Assembly (NCBI RefSeq): GCF_026712245.1
Contig: NZ_JAPPUY010000003.1
Location: 434,001 to 498,000 of the forward strand
Source: Roseateles hydrophilus
GTDB lineage: Bacteria > Pseudomonadota > Gammaproteobacteria > Burkholderiales > Burkholderiaceae_C
Direction of reading: 5' to 3'
Length of the DNA stretch: 64,000 nt
The position numbers and the translations under genes were made by a program. Numbering within the stretch: position 1 is the stretch's first letter; each line of letters starts with the position of its first letter. A model generated the notes under the pieces. The model was not told where the DNA came from. It worked only from the letters and a program-made list of their open reading frames with translations, and ran no database searches. Shown one piece after another: positions 46,742-55,913 of this stretch.

Positions 46742-47793
46742 GTGGTGTGAACATCCAGGGCCTGAGCATCAAGTTCGGCGCCAACGAAGTCATCAAGGGC
46801 CTGGACCTGCAGGTGCAGGAAGGCGAGTTCCTCGTGCTGCTGGGCCCCTCGGGCTGCGGCAAGTCCACGCTGCTGCACAGCATCGCCGGCCTCATCGACG
46901 TGAGCGGCGGCAGCATCCACATCGGTGGGCAGGACATGACCGACGCCGAGCCCAGCGAGCGCGGCATCGGCATGGTGTTCCAGAGCTATGCGCTGTACCC
47001 GACGATGACCGTCGAGAAGAACATGAGCTTCGGCCTGCGCGTTGCCGGTACGCCCAAGGCCGAGATCGAGCGCCGCGTCAACAAGGCGGCGCAGATGCTG
47101 CAGCTGACGCCGCTGCTGGGCCGCAAGCCGGCGCAGCTGTCCGGTGGCCAGCGCCAGCGCGTCGCCATCGGCCGTGCGCTGGTGCGCGAGGCCGGCGTGT
47201 TCCTGTTTGACGAGCCGCTGTCCAACCTTGACGCCAAGCTGCGCGCCGAGTTGCGCCGCGAACTCAAGCTGCTGCACCAGACCCTGGGCAGCACCATGAT
47301 CTACGTGACGCACGACCAGGTCGAGGCCATGACGCTGGCCTCGCGCATCGTCGTCATGAAGAGCGGCGTCATCCAGCAGATCGGCACGCCCGCCGAGGTC
47401 TACGAGACGCCCGCCAACCTCTTCGTCGCCGGCTTCCTCGGCGCACCGGCCATCAACCTCGTGCCCGTCACGGTCGCGGCCGATGGCGTCACGGTGAACG
47501 GCGCGCTGTCGCTGCAGCTGGCCGCCGGCCGCGCCAAGGCCGGTCAGCAGCTGGTGCTGGGCGTCCGCCCCGAGCATGTGCGCCTGCAGGCCGACGGCCG
47601 CTGGCGCGCCACCGTGGAACTGGTCGAGCCCATGGGCAACCACCAGGTGGTCTGGATGAAGGCGGGCGAGCAGGGCTTCTCGGCCGTCGTGCACGACGGC
47701 CGCCGCATCACCGCTGGCGAGACGCTGGCCTTCGACATCGACGAATCCCTGCTGAGCGTCTTCGATGCCGCCAGCGAACTTCGCCTGAACTGA
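46738..47793 (+). CDS. Sugar ABC transporter ATP-binding protein (MalK/UgpC-type)
   Basis: A 351-aa ATPase. Walker A is GPSGCGKST, the signature LSGGQRQR, Walker B VFLFDEPLSNLD, and the H-loop YVTHDQ. A C-terminal TOBE/OB-like regulatory domain (about 240-350, LGVRPEHVRLQ) is present. The start is a GTG at 46738 overlapping the permease stop by 4 bases; a GTG at 46747 is a possible alternative. It energises import by the two permeases upstream. The C-terminal domain may mediate control, as in MalK. Confidence 0.94.
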   Translation: MSGVNIQGLSIKFGANEVIKGLDLQVQEGEFLVLLGPSGCGKSTLLHSIAGLIDVSGGSIHIGGQDMTDAEPSERGIGMVFQSYALYPTMTVEKNMSFGLRVAGTPKAEIERRVNKAAQMLQLTPLLGRKPAQLSGGQRQRVAIGRALVREAGVFLFDEPLSNLDAKLRAELRRELKLLHQTLGSTMIYVTHDQVEAMTLASRIVVMKSGVIQQIGTPAEVYETPANLFVAGFLGAPAINLVPVTVAADGVTVNGALSLQLAAGRAKAGQQLVLGVRPEHVRLQADGRWRATVELVEPMGNHQVVWMKAGEQGFSAVVHDGRRITAGETLAFDIDESLLSVFDAASELRLN

Positions 47794-47804
47794 CCCACCC
47801 TGCC

Positions 47805-49187
47805 ATGAAGAAACTCCTGCTGGCCCTTGCGGCCACCTGCGCCCTCGGGGCTAACGCCTCACCTGTGCGGGCTTTCCTGACCACGGCGGATCAGCAGCAG
47901 CTGATGGCGCCCAGCGCGGTGGCAGCGCCGGCCAAGGCCGACCCTGTCATCCGCGTCGACCCCCGCCGCCAGTACCAGCGCATGGCCGGCTTCGGCGCGT
48001 CCATCACCGAGGCCTCGGCCTGGCTGATCCGCAACGGCATGAGCCCCGCGCAGCGCGACGCGCTGATGAAGGAGCTGTTCACCCGCGAAGGCCAGGGTCT
48101 GGGCTTTGACCTCACACGGCTGACCGTTGGTGCCTCCGACTTCTCGCGCCGCCACTACAGCCTGGCCGACATGCCGCCCGGCCAGACCGACCCCGAGCTC
48201 AAGAGCTTCTCGCTGGCGCCGGAGCGTGAGGACGTCATCCCCGCCGTCAAGCAGGCGCTGGCGCTGAACCCGCAGCTGCAGGTCATGGCCTCGCCGTGGA
48301 GCGCGCCGGGCTGGATGAAGACCACCGACAGCCTGGTGCAGGGCCAGCTCAAGCCCGAGCACTATGGCGCCTTTGCGCGCTACATGGTGCGCTACGTGGA
48401 GGCGATGAAGGCCGAGGGCGTGCCGCTGTTCGCGCTGACGCTGCAGAACGAGCCGCATTTCGAGCCCGGCGACTACCCCGGCATGCGCATGACGCCGCGC
48501 ACCCGCGCCGAGGTCGTCGGCAAGCACCTGGGCCCGCTGCTGGAAGCCAAGGGGTTGAAGACGCAGATCCTGGAGTGGGACCACAACTGGGACGAGCCCT
48601 GGAGCCCGCTGTCCATGCTGTCCGACGCGACGGCACGCAAGTACGTGTCCGGCGTGGCCTGGCACTGTTACGCGGGTGATGTGTCGGCCCAGTCGCAGGT
48701 GTCCCGGCACTACCCTGAGCTGGATGTCTGGTTCACCGAATGCTCCGGCGGCGAATGGAAGCCGCAATGGGCCGAGACGCTGCCGTGGATGATGCGCCAC
48801 CTCATCATCGGCAGCACCCGCCACGGTGCGCGCGGCGTGCTGATGTGGAACCTGGCGCTGGACCCCAAGCACGGCCCGCACCTGGGCGGCTGCAAGGACT
48901 GCCGCGGCGTCGTCACCATCGACCCCAAGGACGGCAGCGTCACGCGCAACATCGAGTACTACGCCTTCGGCCATGCCAGCCGCTTCGTGCGCCGCGACGC
49001 GCGTCGCGTGGACTCGACCGGCGGCACGCCGACGCTGGACCATGTCGCCTTCACCAACCCCGACGGCAGCACGGCCCTCATCGTCAGCAACTTCGGCGCC
49101 CAGCCGCAGCGCTTCACCGTGCAGGGCGCTGGCCAGCGCTTTGCGTACGAACTGCCGCCCAGCGGCGTCGTGACCTTCACCTGGTGA
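47805..49187 (+). CDS. Secreted GH30-family glycoside hydrolase
   Basis: A 460-aa enzyme. It has a signal peptide MKKLLLALAATCALGANA, then a (beta/alpha)8 barrel with acid/base Glu216 in LTLQNEPHFE and nucleophile Glu312 in WFTECSGG, followed by a beta-sandwich with HASRFVRRDARRV and the C-terminal VVTFTW. VMASPWSAPGWMKT is a family signature. GH30 members act on glucosylceramide or on beta-1,6-/beta-1,3-glucans; in this locus a beta-glucan (laminarin side branches or pustulan-like) is the most reasonable substrate. It lies 11 bp after the ATPase gene, so it is part of the importer operon. Confidence 0.93.
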   Translation: MKKLLLALAATCALGANASPVRAFLTTADQQQLMAPSAVAAPAKADPVIRVDPRRQYQRMAGFGASITEASAWLIRNGMSPAQRDALMKELFTREGQGLGFDLTRLTVGASDFSRRHYSLADMPPGQTDPELKSFSLAPEREDVIPAVKQALALNPQLQVMASPWSAPGWMKTTDSLVQGQLKPEHYGAFARYMVRYVEAMKAEGVPLFALTLQNEPHFEPGDYPGMRMTPRTRAEVVGKHLGPLLEAKGLKTQILEWDHNWDEPWSPLSMLSDATARKYVSGVAWHCYAGDVSAQSQVSRHYPELDVWFTECSGGEWKPQWAETLPWMMRHLIIGSTRHGARGVLMWNLALDPKHGPHLGGCKDCRGVVTIDPKDGSVTRNIEYYAFGHASRFVRRDARRVDSTGGTPTLDHVAFTNPDGSTALIVSNFGAQPQRFTVQGAGQRFAYELPPSGVVTFTW

Positions 49188-49190
49188 CCC

Positions 49191-49215
49191 GCGGGGCGGG
49201 CGCCGCCCCCCCCGC
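49191..49215 (+). terminator. GC-rich hairpin after GH30
   Basis: GCGGGG at 49191-49196 pairs with CCCCGC at 49210-49215 within an all-GC segment starting 3 bases after the GH30 stop. There is no T-run, so it is only a possible end of the operon. Confidence 0.35.
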
Positions 49216-49283
49216 GAGCAAGCGGCTGACCGTGGGCTTGCCGCCACTGGCGCCCGGAGCCGGTCCGTCGCTAGGATGGGCCG

Positions 49284-51551
49284 ATGACCGGGTCGCTCTT
49301 GATCAGCACCAGCCTCATCGCCATGCTCGGCGTGGCGCTGCTGGTGCTGGCGCGGCTGGAGCCCGGCCACCCCCATATCACGGACTGGGGCTGGAGCCAT
49401 GTCCTGCTGGCCGTCGGCCTGGCGCTGGGCGTGGCGCTGGCGCCGCCCCACCTGGGCTTGCCCATCTACCAAGCCCAGGCCACCGTGGCCACCACCAGCA
49501 TCCTCAGCTCGCTGGCGCTGCAGCTGGCGGGCTCGGCCCGCTACCGCGGCCTGGCCTGGCGCTGGCGCCTCGCCGCCCCGGTGTTCGGGCTGCTGCTGGT
49601 TCTCATCCTCGGGCTGGCCCTGGTGCAGCAGCGCTACGCCATCATGGCCGCTGCGGCTGTGCTCACGCTGGGCAGCTGGCTGGCCGCCTGGTGGTTGTGG
49701 CGCGGTGGGGCGCGGTCCGAGCGCTTCGTGGCCGGCTGTTTCGCCGCGTCGGGCCTGGTGCACCTCAGCGGCCCCGTGCTGGACCCGCAGGCCCGCTCCG
49801 GCATCACGCATGCGATGGGTACCTACGTGCAGGTGGCGCTGGCCATGGCGCTCATCCTGCTGTCGGTGCGGCGCGCGCACCGCGAGACGCAGCGGGTCAA
49901 CTCACGGCTGCGCCAGCTCTACGAGCAGTCCATGCAGGGGCTGCTGGTGGTGTGCGAGCGCCAGGTCGTCTATGCCAACCCGGCGGCGCTGGCGATGTTC
50001 GGCTTCGACCGCGTCGATGACATCGGCAGCGTCGGCCCGCTGATCGCGTCCAGCGAGCTGGACGCGGCCCGCAGCCGCTACGAGCAGCTGCTGCGCGACC
50101 GCCAGGGCTACATCAGCTGGGAGGGCGAGCGCCACCGCCGCGACGGCAGCGCCATCTATGTGCGCGGCACGTCCAGCTACTTCGAGTGGGAGGGCCAGCC
50201 CGCGCTGCTGGTGCTGATGCTGGACGACACCGAGCGCCAGCGCGCCACCGAGGCCTTGCGCCGCCAGGCGCTGCATGACGAGCTCACCGACCTGCCCAAC
50301 CGCCACGCCGCGCTGGCCCGGCTGGCCGAGGCCACCGCGCCGGGCAGCCCCGGCTTTGCACTGCTGTCAGCCGACGTCGACCGCTTCCAGCTCGTCAACG
50401 AGAGCCTGGGTCACCAGACCGGCGACGCCTTGCTGCAGGCCATCGCCGCACGCTTGCGCGCGGCCTTGCCGCCCGAGGTCATGCTGGCGCGGCTGGGGGA
50501 AGACCAGTTCCTGCTGCTGCAGCCCGGCGTGCTGGACGACGCGGCCGCGCTGTTGGCCGGCCAGCGCCTGCTGGCGCATCTGAACGCGCCGTTCAGCGTA
50601 GGCCACCGGGCGCTGTATGTGCACGTGTCGGTCGGCGTGGCGCGCTACCCGGCCCATGGTGCCGACGGCACGGCCCTGCTCAGTGCGGCCGAGCTGGCCA
50701 TGCACCAGGCCAAGCAGCAGGCCGGCGCAGCGGCGGTGGTCTTCCAGCCCGGCATGGCGGCCGGCGCGGGCGGGCTGCTGGAGATCGAGCAAGCCCTGGC
50801 CGCGGCCATCGACAACGGCGAGTTCCAGCTCGACTACCAGCCCAAGTTCGCGGCCGGCACGCGCCAACTGGCCGGCTTCGAGGCGCTGGTGCGCTGGCAG
50901 CGGCCGGGCCAGGGCCGCGTCAGCCCGGCGGACTTCATCCCCGCCGCCGAGCGCACCGGCCAGATCGTGGCCCTGGGCGCCCTCATCCTGCGCGAGGCCG
51001 TGCAGCAGCTGCGCGGCTGGCAGCAGCAGGGCCTGGCCGGCGTGCCCGTGGCCGTCAACGTGTCGCCGCTGCAACTGCAAGACCTGGGCTTTGCCGACTG
51101 GCTGCTGGCGCTGGTGCAGGCCCACGGCGTGCCGCCGGGGCTGCTGGAGGTCGAGATCACCGAGACCGCCGCCATGGCCCACATGGAGCGCGTGCTGCCG
51201 CAGCTGGCCAAGCTGCGCGCGGCGGGCCTGGGCGTCGCGTTCGACGACTTCGGCACCGGCCAGAGCTCGCTGACGCTGCTGCGCCGCCTGCCCATCACCA
51301 CGCTCAAGCTGGACCGCAGCATGGTGGAGCCGCTGCCCGAGCCCTCGGCCGGCGCCGTGGTGCGCGCGGCCTGCGTGATCGCCGAGGCGTTGGGCCTCAC
51401 CGTTGTCGCCGAGGGCGTGGAGACCGAGGTGCAGGCGGCCGAGGTCGAGCGCCTGGGCTGCACCCACCTGCAGGGCTGGCTGTTGTCGCGGCCGCTGCGG
51501 GCCGATGCCGCCACGCAGCTGCTCAGCGCGCCATCGGCTCACCCATCCTGA
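49284..51551 (+). CDS. Membrane PAS-GGDEF-EAL protein, probable c-di-GMP phosphodiesterase
   Basis: A 755-aa protein. About six to seven hydrophobic helices cover residues 1-200, a PAS domain about 205-335, and GGDEF about 340-490. The GGDEF signature is degenerate (GEDQF, encoded at 50496-50510), so cyclase activity is unlikely. The EAL domain (about 505-745) keeps FEALVRW, NVSPLQL, EITET, DDFGTG, KLDRSMV, VAEGVET and LQGW, i.e. the metal ligands and catalytic glutamates, so phosphodiesterase activity is likely. The last 29 bases overlap the convergent psd gene. Confidence 0.93.
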   Translation: MTGSLLISTSLIAMLGVALLVLARLEPGHPHITDWGWSHVLLAVGLALGVALAPPHLGLPIYQAQATVATTSILSSLALQLAGSARYRGLAWRWRLAAPVFGLLLVLILGLALVQQRYAIMAAAAVLTLGSWLAAWWLWRGGARSERFVAGCFAASGLVHLSGPVLDPQARSGITHAMGTYVQVALAMALILLSVRRAHRETQRVNSRLRQLYEQSMQGLLVVCERQVVYANPAALAMFGFDRVDDIGSVGPLIASSELDAARSRYEQLLRDRQGYISWEGERHRRDGSAIYVRGTSSYFEWEGQPALLVLMLDDTERQRATEALRRQALHDELTDLPNRHAALARLAEATAPGSPGFALLSADVDRFQLVNESLGHQTGDALLQAIAARLRAALPPEVMLARLGEDQFLLLQPGVLDDAAALLAGQRLLAHLNAPFSVGHRALYVHVSVGVARYPAHGADGTALLSAAELAMHQAKQQAGAAAVVFQPGMAAGAGGLLEIEQALAAAIDNGEFQLDYQPKFAAGTRQLAGFEALVRWQRPGQGRVSPADFIPAAERTGQIVALGALILREAVQQLRGWQQQGLAGVPVAVNVSPLQLQDLGFADWLLALVQAHGVPPGLLEVEITETAAMAHMERVLPQLAKLRAAGLGVAFDDFGTGQSSLTLLRRLPITTLKLDRSMVEPLPEPSAGAVVRAACVIAEALGLTVVAEGVETEVQAAEVERLGCTHLQGWLLSRPLRADAATQLLSAPSAHPS

Positions 51552-52359
51552 TGGCGCCGCCCGGCTGCCAGCCAGGGTTGAACTGCAGGCCGCTCTTCTC
51601 GAACAGCATGACGACCGTGGAGCCGAGCAGGAAACGGCCCATCTCGTCGCCCTGCGCCAGCGTGACCTGGCCGGGCGCGTAGTCCCAGGCCTTCACCGTG
51701 CCGCCGCGCTTGATCTGGCCGTGCCAGACGGTGGCCATGCTGCCCACGATGGTGGCGCCCACGAGCACCAGCACCCAGCGGCCCAGGGTGTCGTCGTCGA
51801 ACACGCACACCACGCGCTCGTTGCGCGCGAACAACCCCGGCACGCCGCGCGCCGTCGTCGGGTTCACCGAGAACAGCTCGCCCGGCACGTGCACCATGCG
51901 CACCAGCCGGCCGGCCGCCGGCATGTGGATGCGGTGGTAGTCCTTGGGGCTGAGGTAGAGGTTGGCGAACAGCCCGTCCTGGAAGCGGGCGGCCAACTCG
52001 GCGTCGCCGCCCACCAGCGCCGTCGTTGAAAACGCCTGGCCCTTGGCCTGGTAGACCTGGTCGCCCTGGATGCGGCCCACCTGGCTGATGGCGCCGTCCA
52101 CCGGGCAGATCAGCGGTGCCTGGGCCAGCGGCCGCGCACCGTCCTTCAGCGCCCGCGTGAAGAAGTCGTTGAAGGTTGTGTAGCTCGTGATGTCGGGGTT
52201 GGCGGCCTCGGCCATGTTGACGCCGTAGCGCGCCACGAAGCGGCGGATGGTGGCCGTGGTGATGCCGCCCAGCGGCTTGGACGCGTAATGCCCGGCCAGG
52301 CGGGTCATCGCCAGCTTGGGCATCAGGTACTGCGGCAGGACTTTGAGTCGATCAGACAT
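51523..52359 (-). CDS. psd: Phosphatidylserine decarboxylase proenzyme
   Basis: A 278-aa inner-membrane-associated enzyme making phosphatidylethanolamine from phosphatidylserine. The self-cleavage motif LGST has Ser247, which becomes the pyruvoyl group of the small subunit. The catalytic-triad-type Asp88 (CPVDGAIS) and His145 (DYHRIHMP) are present. The ATG at 52359 gives the usual length of about 280. It is divergent from trhO by 82 bp, and its 3' end overlaps the PAS-GGDEF-EAL gene. Confidence 0.96.
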   Translation of the reverse strand: MSDRLKVLPQYLMPKLAMTRLAGHYASKPLGGITTATIRRFVARYGVNMAEAANPDITSYTTFNDFFTRALKDGARPLAQAPLICPVDGAISQVGRIQGDQVYQAKGQAFSTTALVGGDAELAARFQDGLFANLYLSPKDYHRIHMPAAGRLVRMVHVPGELFSVNPTTARGVPGLFARNERVVCVFDDDTLGRWVLVLVGATIVGSMATVWHGQIKRGGTVKAWDYAPGQVTLAQGDEMGRFLLGSTVVMLFEKSGLQFNPGWQPGGAIRMGEPMAR

Positions 52360-52441
52360 GGCATCAAGGCCGTGAAGGGTCGCGGATTCTAGGAGGCCGC
52401 CTCCGGCGGGGCGCCTAGGGACAGCGCGGACAATCCTGCGC

Positions 52442-53263
52442 ATGCCCATCGTCCACAGCTCCTTCTACCGCTTCACCCCCGTGCCCGACCCGACGGCGTT
52501 CGCCGCCTGGCTGCGCGAGGCCGGGGCTGGCCTGGGCGGCGTGGTGCTGGTGGCGAGCGAGGGCCTGAGCGCCGCCGTGGCCGGCCCGGCCGAGGTGCTG
52601 GCCCGCTTCGAGGCCGCGCTGCAGCAGCAGCCCGGCTTTGCGGGCCTGCACGTCAAGCACAACCGCTGCGAGCGCCCGCCGTTCAGCCTGCTGAAGGTCA
52701 GCGTCAAGCGCGAGATCGTCGCCTTCGGCATTCCCGGGGTGACGGGCGGCGTCAGCGGCGGCGAGGCCACCGACACCCACGTCAGCCCGCAGCGCTGGCG
52801 CGAGCTGCTGGACGACCCGGACACCGTCGTGCTGGACAACCGCAACAGCTTCGAGTTCAAGCTCGGCCGCTTCCGCGGCGCCATCGACCCTGGCGTGGCG
52901 CACTTCCGCGACTTTCCGGCCTACGTCGAGGCGCATCGGGACGAATGGCAGGGCAAGACGGTGGCCATGTACTGCACCGGCGGCATCCGCTGCGAGAAGA
53001 CGGCGGCCTGGATGCAGGCCCAGGGCCTGAAAGTGGCGCAGCTGGACGGCGGCATCCTGAACTTCCTCGAAGCCTTCCCCGATGCCGCTCGGGACTGGGA
53101 GGGCGAGTGCTACGTGTTCGACAAGCGCATCGCCATCGACGCCCAGGCCCGCGAGACGGGCACCACGGCCGAACAGGTGTTCACCGACCCGGCGGATGCC
53201 TGGCGGCTGGCGCGGGCGAAGCGGCTGGACCCCGGTGCATCGGGTGCAGGGGAGGGCGCATGA
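52442..53263 (+). CDS. trhO: tRNA uridine-34 5-hydroxylase (rhodanese-like, TrhO/YceA family)
   Basis: A 273-aa protein. The N-terminal acylphosphatase-like domain is followed by a rhodanese domain (about 110-215) with active-site Cys178 in MYCTGGIRCEKTAAWM. The family (UPF0176) hydroxylates tRNA wobble uridine with oxygen in characterised members. DNRNSFEFKLGRFRGAIDP is a strong family mark. The stop overlaps the next small gene's ATG by 4 bases. Confidence 0.95.
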   Translation: MPIVHSSFYRFTPVPDPTAFAAWLREAGAGLGGVVLVASEGLSAAVAGPAEVLARFEAALQQQPGFAGLHVKHNRCERPPFSLLKVSVKREIVAFGIPGVTGGVSGGEATDTHVSPQRWRELLDDPDTVVLDNRNSFEFKLGRFRGAIDPGVAHFRDFPAYVEAHRDEWQGKTVAMYCTGGIRCEKTAAWMQAQGLKVAQLDGGILNFLEAFPDAARDWEGECYVFDKRIAIDAQARETGTTAEQVFTDPADAWRLARAKRLDPGASGAGEGA

Positions 53264-53595
53264 AGACCGTGCAGGCGCTGGGCTGCCTGCTGCTGTTGGT
53301 GGCGCTGACGCTGGCCGCGCTGCTGTTTCGCGACTTGCCCAGCCAGGCTTCGGCTTCGCAGGCAGGCGCCGCGGGGATCTTCTTGTTTTTTGCGCTGGGG
53401 CCAGCGGTGGGGGCTGCTGGGCTGCTGCTCCTGCCCTCCACCTTGATCCTGCTGTGGCCCCGGATGCGGCAGCGCTTCGGCATCCGCGGTTTCTGGCTGG
53501 GTTTGTGGGGCTTGAACCTCATGGTCGTGTTGACAGGCGTGGCATTGGCGGCCTGGGTGGGATGGGTGGTGCTGACATCGCCCTTTCCGCGCTGA
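53260..53595 (+). CDS. Small three-helix membrane protein of unknown function
   Basis: A 111-aa protein with three hydrophobic segments (about residues 5-22, 38-67 and 77-105) and few charged residues. It begins in the ATGA overlap with trhO, which supports translation. The arginine-rich turn WPRMRQRFG suggests a cytoplasmic loop. No family recognised. Confidence 0.68.
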   Translation: MKTVQALGCLLLLVALTLAALLFRDLPSQASASQAGAAGIFLFFALGPAVGAAGLLLLPSTLILLWPRMRQRFGIRGFWLGLWGLNLMVVLTGVALAAWVGWVVLTSPFPR

Positions 53596-53697
53596 GCGCC
53601 CAGCCCCTGCGCAAACCCGTGCTCACCGGGATGTCATCCTGAGACCTGGCAGCCTGTTGCCGAGGGAGAATCTGGCCCTCGTTTCGAGCCCTTGCCC

Positions 53698-54999
53698 ATG
53701 TCCCACCTGATCGTCCACGGCGGCACGCCCCTTTCCGGCCGCATCATTCCCTCGGCGAACAAGAACGCCGTCCTGCCCATCCTGTGCGCCACGCTGCTGA
53801 CCCAGCAGCCGGTGCGCCTGCGCGGCGTGCCCGAGATCACCGACGTGAAGAAGATCGTCGAGGTCTTCCGCAAGCTGGGTTCGCACGTGGAGCTGGACTT
53901 CAAGACCGGCATCCTCGACGTCCACCACAAGGACACGCATTTCGACGCGGCCATCGACCGCCTGCCGGAGGAGATGCGCTCCTCCATCATGCTGGTGCCC
54001 GGCCTGATGGCGCGCTTCGGCGCCGCGCGCATCGAAGACGATGTCAAGGGCTGCACGCTGGGCGCCCGCGAGATCGACCCGCACGTGGAGGTGTTCCAGC
54101 GCTTCGGCGCCGAGGTGGAGCGCCTGCCTGACGGCCTGGTGCTGAAGGTGGACCGCCCGCTCAAGGCCAACGACCACTGGACCGACTACGCCTCGGTCAC
54201 GACGACCGAGAACTTCGTGTTGTGCGCTGCGCTGGCCGAGGGCACGTCCACGCTGACCAACGCCGCCAGCGAGCCGCATGTGCAGGAGTTCTGCAACTTC
54301 ATGTCGCTGCTGGGCGCCAAGATCGAAGGCCACGGCACATCCAAGCTGAAGATCACCGGCGTCGAGGCACTCGGCGGGGCGGACTACACGTTCACCGAAG
54401 ACTTCCACGAGATCGTCACCTTCCTGGCCCTGGGCGCCATCACCGGCGGCAATGTGCAGGTCAAGAACGGCGCGCCGGAGATGTTCCCGCTGCTGGACCG
54501 CACCTTCGCGAAGTTCGGCGTGCAGATCGTTCATGAGGACGGCTGGAGCCGCTGCGTCGTGGACGGCCCGCTGAAGGTCAAGGAGCCCTTCACGCGCAAC
54601 ATCCTGCAGAAGGTCGAGGCGGCGCCCTGGCCCTATGTGCCGGTGGACCTGCTGCCCATCTTCGTGGCCCTGGGCGTCAAGGCCGAAGGCAGCGTGATGT
54701 TCTGGAACAAGATCTATGACGGCGCGATGGGCTGGACCAGCGAGCTCGCCAAGTTCGGCGCGCACGCGTTCCTCTCCGACCCGCACCGCATGATCACCTT
54801 CGGCGGCAAGCCGCTGAGCCCGGCCGAGGTGGAAAGCCCCTACATCATCCGCGTCGCTATCGCGCTGCTGATGGTGGCCGCCAGCGTGCCTGGCAAGAGC
54901 GTGATCCGCAACGCGACGCCCATCCGGCGTGCGCACCCGAACTTCGTCGAGCACATCTGCGAGCTGGGCGCTCGCATCGAGTGGGTCGACGGAGACTGA
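53698..54999 (+). CDS. murA: MurA-family UDP-N-acetylglucosamine 1-carboxyvinyltransferase, divergent
   Basis: A 433-aa EPSP/MurA-fold protein. Lys22 (SANKNAVLP) and Asp in YVPVDLLPIF match MurA catalytic residues. Cys119 in KGCTLGAREIDPH corresponds to the fosfomycin-target cysteine (Cys115 in E. coli). The active-site loop differs: the usual P-G-G-C-x-I-G-A-R-P reads V-K-G-C-T-L-G-A-R-E, and the SGAKNAALP motif reads SANKNAVLP. It may be a second MurA or a related enolpyruvyl transferase and not the housekeeping enzyme. A TTG at 53692 precedes the ATG chosen at 53698. The solute-binding-like gene follows after 5 bases. Confidence 0.82.
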   Translation: MSHLIVHGGTPLSGRIIPSANKNAVLPILCATLLTQQPVRLRGVPEITDVKKIVEVFRKLGSHVELDFKTGILDVHHKDTHFDAAIDRLPEEMRSSIMLVPGLMARFGAARIEDDVKGCTLGAREIDPHVEVFQRFGAEVERLPDGLVLKVDRPLKANDHWTDYASVTTTENFVLCAALAEGTSTLTNAASEPHVQEFCNFMSLLGAKIEGHGTSKLKITGVEALGGADYTFTEDFHEIVTFLALGAITGGNVQVKNGAPEMFPLLDRTFAKFGVQIVHEDGWSRCVVDGPLKVKEPFTRNILQKVEAAPWPYVPVDLLPIFVALGVKAEGSVMFWNKIYDGAMGWTSELAKFGAHAFLSDPHRMITFGGKPLSPAEVESPYIIRVAIALLMVAASVPGKSVIRNATPIRRAHPNFVEHICELGARIEWVDGD

Positions 55000-55004
55000 G
55001 CGGC

Positions 55005-55913
55005 ATGGGGCGTGGGTGGTGGTGGGCCCTGTCGCTGGCCGCGGCGGTGGCCAGCGCCGCGGCGGAACCCGCCGCTGACACCATCCGCTGGGTGGCGCAG
55101 GACGTGCCGCCCCATTTCAGCTTCCGCGACGGCCATGCGCCGCGCAGCGTCGACGAACTGGGCCACGGCGAGGTGGCGGGCTTCATGCGCGTGCTGCTGC
55201 CGCGCATGGCCGGGGTCCGGCATGAGTTCGTCGAGGCCGGCACGGCGCGCTACGAGGCGCTGAGCCGCAGCGGCCAGACGCTGTGCTCCACGCTGCATGT
55301 GCGCACGCCCGAGCGGCTGGCGTGGGCCTACTTCTCGCATCTGTACCCGCCGCTGGCATCGCGCGAGGTGCATGTCATCGTGCGACGGGAGGTGCTGGAG
55401 CGCGTGATGTCCCACGCGCCCGGCGATGGTCGTGTGGTGCTGGGCGACCTGCTGCAGCGCCCCGAACTGCGCCTGCTGCTGGCGCGTGACCGTGCCTACG
55501 GGCCCAAGGTGGACGCCCTGCTGGCTCAGCATGCCGTGCCGCGCCTGAGCGTGGGCGCGCACCCCGGCACGCAGCTGATGGACATGCTGCGCGCCGGCCG
55601 CATGGACTACACGCTGGACTACCCCGCCGCCATGCACGACTACCTGCGCCGCAGCGGCGACGCCGGCGCGCTGGTGGCGCTGCCTGTGGCCGAGGGGCGC
55701 AGCACGCTGGTGGCCACGGTGTCCTGCAGCCGCACGCCGCAGGGCCTGCGCCACATCGAGGCCATCGACGCCGCCGTGCGCGAGCTGGCCCGTGAGCCCG
55801 ACCGCGAGCGCTGGGTGCGCGCGTGGCGCGGCGAGATGTTGTCGGGGCCTGACCTGAAACGTCTCAACGCCTACATGGACGAGCGCGCCCGCAGCGGCCC
55901 GCGCATCGAATGA
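55005..55913 (+). CDS. Periplasmic solute-binding-like protein (SBP family 3-type)
   Basis: A 302-aa exported protein. The signal peptide covers residues 1-20 (WALSLAAAVASAAA). The mature chain has the two-lobed binding-protein pattern: IRWVAQDVPPHFSF at the start and LRAGRMDYTLDYPAAMHDYL late. It resembles the TIGR02285-type group of uncharacterised proteins related to amino-acid-binding proteins, with no transporter genes nearby. The ATG at 55005 is chosen for the signal peptide; a GTG at 54981 lies inside murA. Its stop overlaps the pseudouridine synthase start by ATGA. Confidence 0.8.
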   Translation: MGRGWWWALSLAAAVASAAAEPAADTIRWVAQDVPPHFSFRDGHAPRSVDELGHGEVAGFMRVLLPRMAGVRHEFVEAGTARYEALSRSGQTLCSTLHVRTPERLAWAYFSHLYPPLASREVHVIVRREVLERVMSHAPGDGRVVLGDLLQRPELRLLLARDRAYGPKVDALLAQHAVPRLSVGAHPGTQLMDMLRAGRMDYTLDYPAAMHDYLRRSGDAGALVALPVAEGRSTLVATVSCSRTPQGLRHIEAIDAAVRELAREPDRERWVRAWRGEMLSGPDLKRLNAYMDERARSGPRIE

